Assembly: GCA_016165875.1 (NCBI GenBank)
Contig: JABBOT010000001.1
Coordinates: 43,275,879-43,339,878 of the forward strand
Length of the DNA stretch: 64,000 nt
Direction of reading: 5' to 3'
Source of the DNA: Acanthopleura granulata
Lineage: Eukaryota > Mollusca > Polyplacophora > Chitonida > Chitonidae
A program made the translations under genes and the position numbers. The first letter of the stretch is position 1, and every line of letters starts with the position of its first letter. Below the pieces are notes generated by a model that was not told where the DNA came from, searched no databases, and saw only the letters and a program-made list of their open reading frames with translations. Of this stretch, positions 37,317 through 50,000 are shown piece by piece.

Positions 37317-38140
37317 AACGACCTGTGTGGGTCCCCATTCCAGTTATAGGAACGAGCAGTGAGGATCCCCATTCCAGTTATAGGAGCGAACAGTGAGGGT
37401 CCCCATTCCTGTTGAAAGGGTAACTATCGAGTGTCCACAGTCCTGTTATAGGCAAGGCTAGTGGGGGTTCCCATTCAAGTTATAGACACAACCTGTGATG
37501 GCCCCCGTTCCTGTTAAATGACACCTACTGAGGATCCCCGGGCCTGTTATTGGCACGACCTGTGAGGGTTCCTATTCCTGTTAAATGATAAATACTTAGG
37601 GTCCCCATTCAAGTTATAGGCCCGACCTGTGAGAGTCGCCCTTCCTGTTAAATGACAACTATTGATGGTTACCATTCCAGTTATAGGCCCCACATGTGAG
37701 GGTTGCCCTTCCTATTAAATGACAACTATTGATGATTACCATTCCAGTCATAGCCCCGATCTGTGAGGGTTGCCCTTCCTATTACATGACAATATTGATG
37801 ATTACCATTCCAGTCATAGGCCCGATCTGTGAGGGTTGCCCTTCCTATTAAATGACAACTATCGATGGTTACCATTCCAGTCATAGGCCCGATCTGTGAG
37901 GGTTGCCCTTCCTATTAAATGACAGCTATTGATTCCGGTTATAGGCACGACCTGTGAGAGTCTGAATTCCTGTTAAATGACAGCTACTAAGGGTCCCATT
38001 CCAGTTATAGGCACCACCTGTGAGGATCTCCATTCCTGCCAAAGAACAACTACTGTTCCACATTCCTGTTATATAGGCACAACCTGTGGGGGTCTTCATT
38101 CTTGTTTTATAGGACGAGGTGAGTCCACATTTCTGTTCAC
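37317..38140. repeat. ~67-bp higher-order minisatellite upstream of copy 2
   Basis: About twelve units with ATTCCAGTTATAGGCACGAC, CTGTGAGGGTTGCCCTTCCT and GTTAAATGACAACTA. Each 67-bp unit is made of two related halves of about 33 bp, and the half-unit arrangement dominates in the first part of the array. It sits 1.3-2.1 kb upstream of the copy 2 promoter. Confidence 0.85.
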
Positions 38141-38231
38141 ACATTCTGCCTAATGCATTATTCAAGCCAAGTGTATTGTGGCTTGCAATAATACATTAGG
38201 ATAAGATTCTTAATGGAAAAAACTTTATCAA

Positions 38232-38440
38232 CGTCCTCCGTGGCTCCGTCGGTTAGCGCGCCAGCGCATCACAATGACACAGAAGTCAATGCTGTCGCAT
38301 TCAAGCCCAGCGCAAGCTTGCTTCCTCTCCAACCGTACGTGCGGATGGTCATGGGTTTCCCCAGGGCTCTGTCCGGTTTCTTCCCATCATATTGCTGGCC
38401 GCCGTCGTATAAGTGAAAACACCAATCAAATAAATAAATC
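38232..38440 (+). mobile_element. SINE with short body deletions
   Basis: Head CCTCCGTGGCTCCGTCGGTT / AGCGCGCCAGCGCATC, shortened body, tail CACCAATCAAATAAATAAAT. Confidence 0.85.
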
Positions 38441-39568
38441 AAATTTATTAACATCAGGATATTTGCAATATGTATTTTATGGTGGTATACACTTCTCTTA
38501 CAACTATCTCTTAAAATGTCTCCAGAATGTTCCAAAATTTACGACATAGTTTTCAGTTCCAAATGTCGCTGAGGTCTATTTTTGTTTCTTTGATAAATTT
38601 CTGACATGCACAAATGCACGTTTTCCTTCTGTCGATCTAACTATGCAGTAATCTGGACTACTTGAATACAAATCTATATATAGGTTATATACTGCTGCAC
38701 ATTGTTAACGCCAATATAAATATAAAAATATATCAAGAGTACATGAAAGTATTCTGGGTGTGAACTCCACAACGGTCCAACCAGTTTTAACGTGTAAAAA
38801 TATTTACGGTGTTATTTGCTCAAGGATCAATACCACAATGTGGAGGATGTAAAACTGACACGTGATTTCGCAAGATGTCATATCCTGGATAATGCAAATA
38901 TTTAAAAAAAAAACAAATTACTTGCAGATCACATGTTGCGAAATGTGTAATTTTTACACGAAGGTCTGTTGTAACTGTGCGACTTAAACTCCAGAATGCT
39001 CATCAGTTTGTGTGTTCGTCATTACAGAAAAAAAGATCACACATTTCATCGGATCCTGACATTACCGGTTCTCTAATCGAACCCTGCCTCTCTAAAGGTC
39101 ATTCCCTCATACAGCAGTACAATGGTTGACAAGTTGGTGATGTGTATAAAAATATGACGGATTTCTCTGTAATAGACCAATGCAGATTCAAGCCGACTGT
39201 CCCGAGCTATTGAACTTAACACAGTTCAGTTTGCTATATTCCCTTCTTCCTCTGTATAAAATGCTTAAAATAATCGCCAGTATTTGGTACATTATTCGAA
39301 TATGTAATATGCTTTTTTTCTACCCGAAAAAGTAAACAATTGTAATACCCAAATATAAAATTATAAACATCTTTGTGGTTCCTTCTTCCGAAGAAACCAA
39401 ACCAAGAGACAAGCAGTGTTCATTTAGTGAGGTAAAGTAACCCGTTCCTTGGTGATTTGATGGAACGTTAAGGATGCCCTATTACAGTGTGAAATTTTCT
39501 GTACACTGTTTCCAGTATTAAACACAAGGGTAAACATTCCCTCCCCAAATAATATATTCTGTGTTCTG

Positions 39569-39715
39569 CCTCTAAACCACCATCTATACGTCAATCATAG
39601 TCCGTCTACATTGTGCCTCTAAACCACCTTCTATAGTATGTTAACCATAGTCCGTCTACATCGTGTCTCTAAACCACCATCTATTGTATGTTAATCACAG
39701 TCCGTCTACCATGTC
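39569..39715. repeat. ~50-bp tandem repeat, three copies
   Basis: Three units beginning CCTCTAAACCACC and ending AGTCCGTCTACAT in the intergenic region. Confidence 0.75.
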
Positions 39716-40883
39716 TACTGTTCACTTAACTGATGGGTCAACCGCCTTAGGCCATCGTCCATAATTTATTTGGTTGAAGTCGTTGAAATTAGATAGCTAC
39801 AAATAAAACAAAACTATTGCTCACTATTATTTTTTGTTCTCCTTTTTATTGAAAATAAAAGTAACGTGTATTGACATGTCATATGGTTGAGCTTATTATC
39901 CCAAGCTCACAAACTTGGCAACGGAATGCGTTTGTCTACGAATACACAAGTAAATTTACATAAATGGGGTATTCTTGCCGCACGGATGGTTGAAACTTAT
40001 TTTCAAGGAAGACTAAAGGAAGTGCAATGAACGGCTGAAAGAGTAGTCTGTCAAAAACTGGAATAGCTGGGTTCTGACAAACGTTTTACATCTGAGCGGA
40101 AAAGAGTGAGGAAGGTCTTAAGTAATAATCATAAACAATAATTAGACTTAGCAGTTGTATTAATGAATTTGAAGCTGAATAAAGTAGTATGGGTTCAATG
40201 CGTTTAACACATGGCGACAAGATTACACGTTGAAAAACATGGGGATCAACAATACAGTATTTCATATCACAACGCTATTTCAGGTCGTCACCTATGGCAA
40301 TTTAACAAATGTACATAGGACAGAGAACAAAGGGCTTGCATAAAAATTGCTGTAAATTATGGTGGAAGCTTGTCACAGTTTTGTAACTTGACTCACTCTA
40401 GATTGGAATCAAACTGAACCCAAATCCCCGACCGGAGGTGATGGCGACAGGGTACGACGCGCAAGAGACATGAGAGACAGCAACACAGACAACATTACAG
40501 AAATAAAGCGCGTTAAATTTCATTTGAGGGCAATTTCCATAATACAGAGCACAATAAAGGATCGATACAAATTCAAAGTAATCAATAAAATGATTCCACT
40601 TGATACACATGTAACAGAGATCATATCAACGTTATCCAATAGGTTTAATGTATTGTACTCTTGAGTCAGGTTGAAACAAAACCACAAATGGTAGAGAATA
40701 CATACAGCTGTCATGGTTATGGATAATAGAGATAAAAAAAATAAACGAAAAATCCAATAAATTACCCTTCAGCTGCGTCACACATGTAATTTTACACAAA
40801 GTTTCTAACTAAAGCGGCAGAACATTCTGTATTAAATAAAGTATACATGATTGTAAACATACGACACAATGAATGTTTATAGC

Positions 40884-40995
40884 GGTACCATGAAGTGTGC
40901 AAACATAAGGTACCATGAAGTTTGCAAACATAAGGTACCATGACGTTTGCAAAAATACGGTACTCTGACTGTTCCTCACATATGGTACCATGGAT
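40884..40995. repeat. 25-bp GGTACCATG tandem repeat
   Basis: Units of GGTACCATGAAGTTTGCAAA plus CATAA, with degenerate outliers to about 41190. Confidence 0.75.
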
Positions 40996-43900
40996 GTTGG
41001 CTAATATGTGCTATGGTACCAGGCTTCTTTGTAATCGTAGGTGAGTGTTTCTTTATATGAACCTCTGTAAAAACACACTGTCATGAGCGTTTATAAACAT
41101 AATGTACCATGGATGCTTGCAGATGTCCTGAATCATGAATGGGTGTATAGCATAACCATATGCTATACCATGAATGTTTGGAAGCATATAATATAACTGT
41201 CAATACACAATGTCAGGACATAATGAAACAAAACGTTAAAAGATTTAGGTGAACAATGAGCAAATTATACACACAATTGTATTAATAATAACATTTCTCA
41301 AGAAACACTTTTCGACACCAATGAGCTGCCATTTCCTTGCTTGTCTTAGAAAACAGCTTATAAACACAATTTTAAAAATGTGCTGTTTAATGATGGTAAC
41401 GAGTTTCATCAGGAAAAGTAAATCTCGATGCGCGAGGTGTTTACAAAGCAACACAAACAGTCCCTCTCACTGAACGACATTTTGTCAGTTCTGCAAGGGT
41501 AACATTTTAATGCATTTATGATTAAATTATAACCATTGTGTCATGGAATGAAATGCCCCATGGAAAAACCGCACACGAGTAATGTAAATCATTTTTCTAA
41601 GTTCCTACAACCAGAAATTGTAGCGCTAATATGAACAATAAGTGTAATGAACAACAGTCCTGGTGAATTACATATAACTATATAACGAGGTATTAAGCTG
41701 AACTCATCTTATAAGCACTCTTAAAATACATCTATACTTACAAGCGGTATTTTAAAAAAAAAAGGCCAATTAACTGCGTAAACAACCAACCAGAGTAAAA
41801 AGTACAAATGTAGATACAGTGACTTAGGCAACACAGAGCTGTACGTGTCTTCCTTTCAATTTAATCTCCCTGTTGCTAGAATGGGTGAAAATATTTCAGC
41901 ATTGTCCATTTTGCAACAAAGGAGAGAATATGTGAGTGTTGAAAAGACATGGAAAGGTGTGTCAAATGCCGGATTTAGTAGGTTAACAGTACGTCAGTGT
42001 CAGGTTAACGCTGACACGCCCCTCCTAAGCCCATCCTAACATGATTCAACATCACAATATGTTACATACACTGTAGCGATTAAGTACACAAATTGTTCGC
42101 AAAGACAAAACAACATCTACACACAACACGGAAATTAGCACCGAGATAAAGTAACCAAGCACTTCACAGGAACACTCAACACTGAACTTGAATAATTAGC
42201 AGTTTTGTACATAAATATAATATAATTTAATTTATACCACAGTTCGCTCCTCTTTGACATCACCTTAACACCCTAAAGGGAATGTTTATATATCATCACT
42301 GCATACAAACCTTCTTCTAATGCCAACCAGCTGCTTCGTCCAGTCTAGACAGGTTTACTTCCCCTCCTCCACTCCACCACTCACAACGCTAAATGGCGCT
42401 ATGGTGGGTTTGTTATATCTTGGCACGAGTTGCAGAGTAGCACTAAGTCAAACAGTGACTGAGATAGACATTAACGTTCAGCGCGATATAAGTGCAAGCA
42501 AAATAATTAACTTCTCTTACATGGGGGGTTTTCCGTTAACAAGAAGGCCTGTTCCATGACACTAGTTCTATGACTTGCTCTATGACTTTTCAGGTTTCTA
42601 AGTAAACCGATTTATCACACTGAAAAGAAGAAGAACACTTTTATTCACAGATTTAAAAACCTAGGATGACATGGCCAGGCCTTGAAAACTTTGTTCATTA
42701 AGAGGAAAGCTGTATGAGGAAATTTACAAGTGTGCCTATTTCGTATGGTTACATATCACCTTGCAGAACCATCAAGCTCATCTATCGGGCTAATGTCAGA
42801 TCTTCACAATGTCAAGGTCGGTAAACTATATCCGTTCATCTCGATAGATCCTACAGTATATATTTGACCTATGAAACACCCGTGTTTCCATGCGAATGGA
42901 AGGGATCTCAGTCAATGAACTTAGCCGCTCTCAAGTTGAAAAGCGGTGTCAGTGACTCGAATGAAAGTCACTCTGAAGTACTGGGGAAGAATTTCTTTAC
43001 ATAAAATCCTTGTCAAAAAAACTCAATAGACTACTCTGTCCTTCTAGATGCAGATGAATGGCAGATTGTTAGGATCCAGGCAAATTCTTCGCAAAACCCT
43101 TGTTTCTCGTATAGTGACTTTGGCTAGGAAGTACATAGCCTAAATACCACTGTATTATAATTCATGAGCCTCACGAATGCGGTCGTGAAAATTATAGGAA
43201 TGCTCGTGATTCGGAGGAATTGAGAAAACCTTGACGCTGTGAAGATGGGGCCTCGTACACCTGTAATCACACCTTTCAGGCAACGTAATCACATTTAATG
43301 CTATACATTTAAGCTCTACGTCACTAGAATCAGATCTAGTAGCCGCTCCATATACAGACTTACGTAAAAACCACCTGCTTTAAACTAAAGCCTGATGATC
43401 TGCCCTTGGTTATAAAAGTTGAATCTTTGCACTAATCAGATTCGTCGTTACATTTCAGAAATGTGCGATGAACCGCCTTTTTTTCAATTACAGTCCACAA
43501 AAGTAAGAAGTCGACATAGAGTGGGCAGAGAGTAGTTGCTTCTTCAGGTCGACAGTTAGCGACCATTCTCTGCTAGGAACATTCTCGCTATACCAGATGT
43601 CATCATCTTTGGCGGATAATCCGAATTCAGTCCGGATACCAGTTACACGCTTTGACCAATGACCAAGCAGTTAATGTGACCAGTCAGACTATCCGTAAAG
43701 TGCGCAAAGCAAACTTGACAGAGTTCATATCATTACGCAACATTGATTCGAAAGCAACGTATGACGTGTTGAGAGATTTCATTGGATGACCCAATTAAGA
43801 CAAAAATGTATAAATGGGTAGAATTAGTTGTAACACTGGACGTAGTCAAGGGATTTCCTGCCGTGGTGCAAAAAAAGAAAAGTTGACATTGTGACTGTGC

Positions 43901-44054
43901 ATTGGGAGCGGATGCTAGGCCTCTGTTTAGTGACACTGTGTCATTGCGTATATTGCGTTTTTTTTTCTTCTCCAAAATATGTACATTAAATAAAGAGCAG
44001 ACAGTCGGCTCTTAATCAAATACAAACACATACGTTTTACATATCAAGTAGATG

Positions 44055-47000
44055 CTATCGATTTAAGAGAACAGTAACTATGGAGAAAAGTAGAATTATC
44101 AAGAAGCAGGAGGAATGAAAGGAAGCCCCGGATGACCCGCCTCGTTCTCGTATCCAGCTCTGGATCGCCTCTTTCCGTAAATAATCGTCTCGCTTCTCAA
44201 CAGCAGCCATATCCTTCCAAGCGTCCATGCTCATGTTCACAAACTGGGAATAAGATATAAGAATTATGTCAAACATTGGAATAAATTATAACATTGCTAC
44301 AATTTACACCATATAAACAAAGGTAAAAGAACAAGTTCCAGTACAAATGAGCCATACGATGGAACACATTATGGTTAGGAATAAGTTCATCAATGAAAAA
44401 ATGAGGTGTAACAATACAGATCATATATACGACAAAATGTATCAGTGAGACAAACCGTATACCAATCAACGAGAAAAACATGAGGAATTTTATCCCCATG
44501 ATTTTAAGAAAATCGTTTACGCATAATTTCATACATTTATACCTAAGAATATATCATGCATAATAATATCCTAATTTATCCATCAGATAACAATATTCGC
44601 TTGTCTCCAGCAAAATGTAGTCTTACCATTGTGTTGCCTGTCACCCCACAGTCGAACGCGCATGCTTTTTGAAGACCATAATCCGTAGGCACCGCTTTAC
44701 ACAGAGCGATACAATCGTCCACGGTCACATCCCGCTTCATCCGAGAGCGGTGGTTCTGTATCCAACCATCTGCCACAAAAATACCACAAACACTCATATA
44801 AGTGGTTCACCGAATACTTGTTTTACGCAAAGCACGATGAACCGCCTACACAGGGCATGGGGGGGGGGGGTGACGGGATGACATCGGATGGGCAAAGCAT
44901 GCGCAATGATTAACCAAAACCTACATATCACAAATCAACGCTCGTGCAGACAAGATGGCGTCCTGGTGGCCATAATTCAATGATAATGAACAATGGAGAC
45001 TATACATTTAATACGGCCGTGGAAAAACAGACATTCGCATACAATTATAAATGGAGTCAACCATGATGGACGTTCTGTGTCAGTACTATCACGAACAATT
45101 TCCATCCCTCCACGCAAACCACCAAAAAACTAAGAAAGTATATAAAGTAAATTAATACCGATATATGCACAGAGAATCAAAGAAGATGATGGCAAGACGC
45201 AGGCAAACGCTAGGCGAAAGAATTAGGTCATTATCGAGACGATATATACGTCAGCATGAAACAAGGGAAACCACTCTTACAGTAAAATAAGAACACAACA
45301 AAACATTTCATTCCAGTATACACACAGGCACTCATTCTCACATATTAAACTTGAAAGGTTCGGCGTACAATAAACTCTCAGAGAAGAATTTGCATATATG
45401 CATTACTATGTATACACCATTAGTTCCAACTGATTTAAATCAAATCCTACTCTAGAGTCGATTTTTCTAGTTTTTTGTCAAGGAATATTAATAAGCAAGC
45501 ATTAGAAGGCTACATATTTTTAATGCAAACTGAGAGATGGCAATACACATTTGGCGCTGGGGAGGAGGAGAGGGAAATGTGTCGATGTCTTAATACTGTC
45601 GGTTAAAAACAGAACGATTTGTGGATTTGAGAAAATAGTGAAATTGCACGATTTTACACTTTAAAAGCTGTGCTCTGTTCGCTGAGACGCCAATCATTGG
45701 CCCGGGCTGTTCTTGACATACGAATAGCAACGCCTTGACACAGGTGTTTACATCGCGACACATTCTGCAAAGCGACAGAAGCACACTAATTTTAGACCTC
45801 GCATCACTTAACTCGATCCATTCACCACATTTCCTAAGGACCTACTTGAGTAATCGCTTGGTTGATTCATCTAACTGACCTTTTACGCTGTACCCAGGAG
45901 TTTTCAACATATACAATGGGAACCGGAATAAACCATCAGCCTTTGGAAAGTGACCGACAAACATTCCTACAGGAGTCATACGTTACATTCACAGAAGGCA
46001 AGAGCTATCCAACGAATTTCATGTGAGATCACCCACACCGTCATGAGAGCACCGTCGACCAGATACTGTCCCTAGACTGGCACTGCACCAACGTCTATTG
46101 TGTTTTCGCTACTGAACGACGAGCGCCTTAACCACTCGACCACAACACAATCACGATCGCGTATTTGTGTTTTCCTTCTGGAAATATCAGGTAGTTCTAC
46201 AGCGCATTAACCAGACGTAATCGCCCTGACAGCAAGTATTCAGAATCCACAAAGTGGTTAAGATGCAGGTATTTCAATCGCTATGGCACACGAGGTGTAT
46301 GTTCAATTCCCGCCATGGAAAGGGAATTTGCAGACTGTCCCCTCTAGCTGTCCCCCAACTGTAACGGTCTGCCACGCTTGTGAGGCCGATAGATCAGTCT
46401 AAGTCTTCAACCAATATGATGTGCACAGAGACAAGAATGGAATGTATAAATAGATATATAAATAAGTAAATAAATAAATATATATTTCATTGGTGTTTTA
46501 GGTGGCACTCAAGAATATTTCACTTATACGACAGAGGCCAGGATTATCGTGGGAAGAAACCGAGCGGAGCACGCGGGGAACCCCACGACCATCCGGAGTT
46601 GTCGGCAGACCTTCCCACGTACGGCCGGAGAGAGCTCACAGTGATTACATTGTCTCCTGGGTTAAATAAGCAAAATTTCAAGTGATGTTGTGTAAGACTT
46701 CACACCACACTTACTTGTGTTAATCTTCTGTAACATGGTACATCCTGTCAACAGCACGCCGTACGAGTCATTGATGACTTTCTCCGACATTCTCAAAGTA
46801 AAATGGAAGAAGTCTCCCCACTTCCGGATAATCATGATCGTACCAGTTCCAGCTTGAATGAAAGTCCGTTTGTTACCCATGGCGGAGATCGTTACAGCAT
46901 CGTCACCTGTGGGTCACCGGAAAGACGTTTCTGACTTTGGTGAAGACATACGTGGAATTACACAAACTAACATGGCTCTTCCCTACGACGCGTACACACT

Positions 47001-50000
47001 ACAAGCGCAAATTCACAGTACCTGTGAGACCCAGCAAAAAGTGGATGTCGCCTTGCATTCAAGCCACTCATTACCCGAATAGCACATGTTAAAGATGAGA
47101 CGTCAGAAATTCGACCTGTCAGTCGCAGGCAGTAAAAAATACGTCCCTGGCTTATCTGAGGTGATTAAAAACTGCTTCATGTTTTTAAATGCTTCCTACA
47201 TACATAAAAATATTTTTAGACCCAGACACATTCATAGCTACTGAAGGTTAAGTTCACTATAACTTCCATGGCAAAATGTGTCTTTAACATGTCTTTCCAT
47301 GATATAGTTACAATCAACTTAACTTTCGGCAGCTTCTAGAAGTCTATAGAATTACAAAATGCTTTGCACCTCTTTAATTGGCTGGCTCATATCTTAGAAC
47401 CGCCGTAACCCTTGCTGTCAGTCTGGGACCGCTCTCACGCAGCTATTTTTACGTGAGTGGAACGGATATACTTTTGTGCGCTTATTTCTTGGCAGTGGCA
47501 TAACCGACTTATTAAGTGATTACAACTTCAAGACTTAACTGAGCCCAAAAGGCACCTAAACCATTTACAAAGAATTGACGTGTCAAAATTTACTTTGCGT
47601 GTACAGGGACAAAAAGTGAAGCCGTTACACTGGCATTTGCTGTAAATTTTACCCACGAAAGTTACCGTGTCCAATCTTGTTCGGAGAAAATCCGTTGAAT
47701 GTCTCCGGCAGATTACCGCTTTCAGCTATGTACATTCCGATTGATTCCGAGGTCTTCACCGATTTAAACGTAATTTGCATCTAAAGAAAGCAAAAACCAA
47801 GTAGCGTATACACTTCTATCTTAACTCAGAAATACACTTCACTGCAAAATATACAATGTTGAAGGAAATATATATGTTAGAATGTCAGACAGTTGATACC
47901 CCAGAGGACATTGAAATTAATTTATTAATTCTGTAAATCAAGTCTTCCCTTAAGATTTCTGCTTACTCTTGTTATGGCAGTTGCTTCGGGTTTAACCATG
48001 CCGGATGTTTGGATTTTACTGTTGGTTGCCCGGATCTCTATAAAATGATTGCATAAAAAGATGTGTTGTCCGGGCAAAGAGCACGTGAGTAGCTTAGCCT
48101 TTGAACACAACAGGAAATGTGGGTCTCCATACGCTCCCACCGTACATCGGGCTGGCTCGGAAAAATCCTGCAAGGACAAAAAACAAATTATCATTGGCAA
48201 ATACTTTAAAATAATTCTACAAGCTGGGATAGTTATCGACAAAATCGCCTTTCTGTGAAAGTGACATTAAATCGGAAACTCATCGGCTATGAGAGCGGGC
48301 TAAATATTAAGCAGCAGTTTATTGGCTAACTGAAATGTAGGAGTCGAAACTGACATTTATATGCCAGTTGTTAACCAAAATGGTTGATCCGAACCAATAA
48401 TCGCAATATGTAATGTAAAAGGTAAAATATAAGGACTGATTCATGCAAAGAGAAGCAGTGAACAGTTTTCAGTGATGACGGAAAGACGTAAGAAATGTTG
48501 CGGGCGGATGAATAAAAAGTTTAAAAGCCGATAAATTTAAGATAACTTGCAACGTAATGTGACCTAGCATACTTAATAAAACTGACTGTTTTTAGATATT
48601 TTTCATCTGATGATGTCCCCAGTCACTGTGGTAAGGAATCAGGAAAATTGTATTTTTGCTCTTGTGTTATGAACGTATACATCACTATGAGAAACGGCAT
48701 TTCTATAACGAAATTGCCTTAATAGCAATTCCCCATAATGTGGAATTCCCCATGAGGCTGTATACAGGTAACATAGCGCCACCTACCACTTCTCCGCGAG
48801 AAGTTCCATTATCCCACAATATGCGTTATTTCCAACATAACACCACTCTTCACATTAATGAGCAACAGCTACCGCAATTCTTTTCAACATATAAAGGCTG
48901 AAACATATTGTACCCTGGTATAAAGCACACCCAGATACACACTCTCTAAAAGCATTCGTGTACAAATGATAAACAGGAGATGAATTACTTGTAATACATG
49001 TCCACGAGCATTGTACATTTAATAAGTACGTTGTATACACACCTTAAATGTGTACCAAACTATATATGTAACGGCGGTACATATTTTTGTTTTACATCGC
49101 GAACGTGTATGAACAAAACAGTACACATTGGTTTTTGAAGATCACGAAGTGAGGATGAAAAAACTTGTGACAACTTACGTAACTAGATGGCAGTTCTACG
49201 TCGGGGGGATTAACGAAGAAGGCGGGGAGGTTGACGATACCAATGTGAGCCCAGACCTTCTGGCTGACTATGTTACACGTGCTCATGTCCAACATGTTCC
49301 GTATGCAGCGCAGGACGGATCCGCTCATACTGAAATCAGGCACGGAACGAATAATTCTCCTCATAAAGTGATTTATTTGTTTACTTATTGAATTATTTCT
49401 TTACTTGAGTGAAGATTTACGTCGTACTCATGAATATTTCACTTATACGACAGCGGCCGGAATTACGGTGGGAGGAAACCCACGACCATCCACAGGTTGC
49501 TAGCAGACCATCCCACGTGCGGCCGGAGAGGAAGCCAGCATGAGCTGGACTCGAACTCACACCAACCGCATTGGTGAGAAGTTCAAGAGTTCAGTTAGCA
49601 CGCTAAATCCTAGGCCACGGAGGCCTCTTCTGCAGAAGTCGGTAGCTTTCAATAGTTACTCTTCAAATTAGAGACTTCCACTTGCTATGTTATTATTCTG
49701 TTTAACTGAATGACTATCTGACCCAAGCGTACAAGACATTCGATCAGTATCCACTAAAGTATTATTGTGTAGAAAACGGCTTTGCATTTACCAGCAAGAA
49801 TGTTTGCTATCTGAAGAAATCACTGGCTACTGGTCGCAAGAACACTCATTGCCCCAAACCCCGATGATCTGTTTTAGTTTAATAATCTCAAGGGCACAAT
49901 GTAGGTGCGGGTTTCAAATTCCCACCTTGAACAGGGAATTCGTTTATTCTCTCGCCACTCATTGGGCCTTCATGGCAATACTTTAAACAAGCAGTCGACG

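Larger units (their letters stand above)
36070..44054. other. Intergenic region between copies 2 and 3
   Basis: About 8 kb holding two SINEs and three tandem arrays (listed separately). Reading frames do not exceed about 120 codons. The interval 41.2-44.0 kb shows no repeat or exon that I recognise; the 3' UTR of copy 3 must occupy its right part, but no clear polyadenylation signal could be chosen. Confidence 0.6.
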
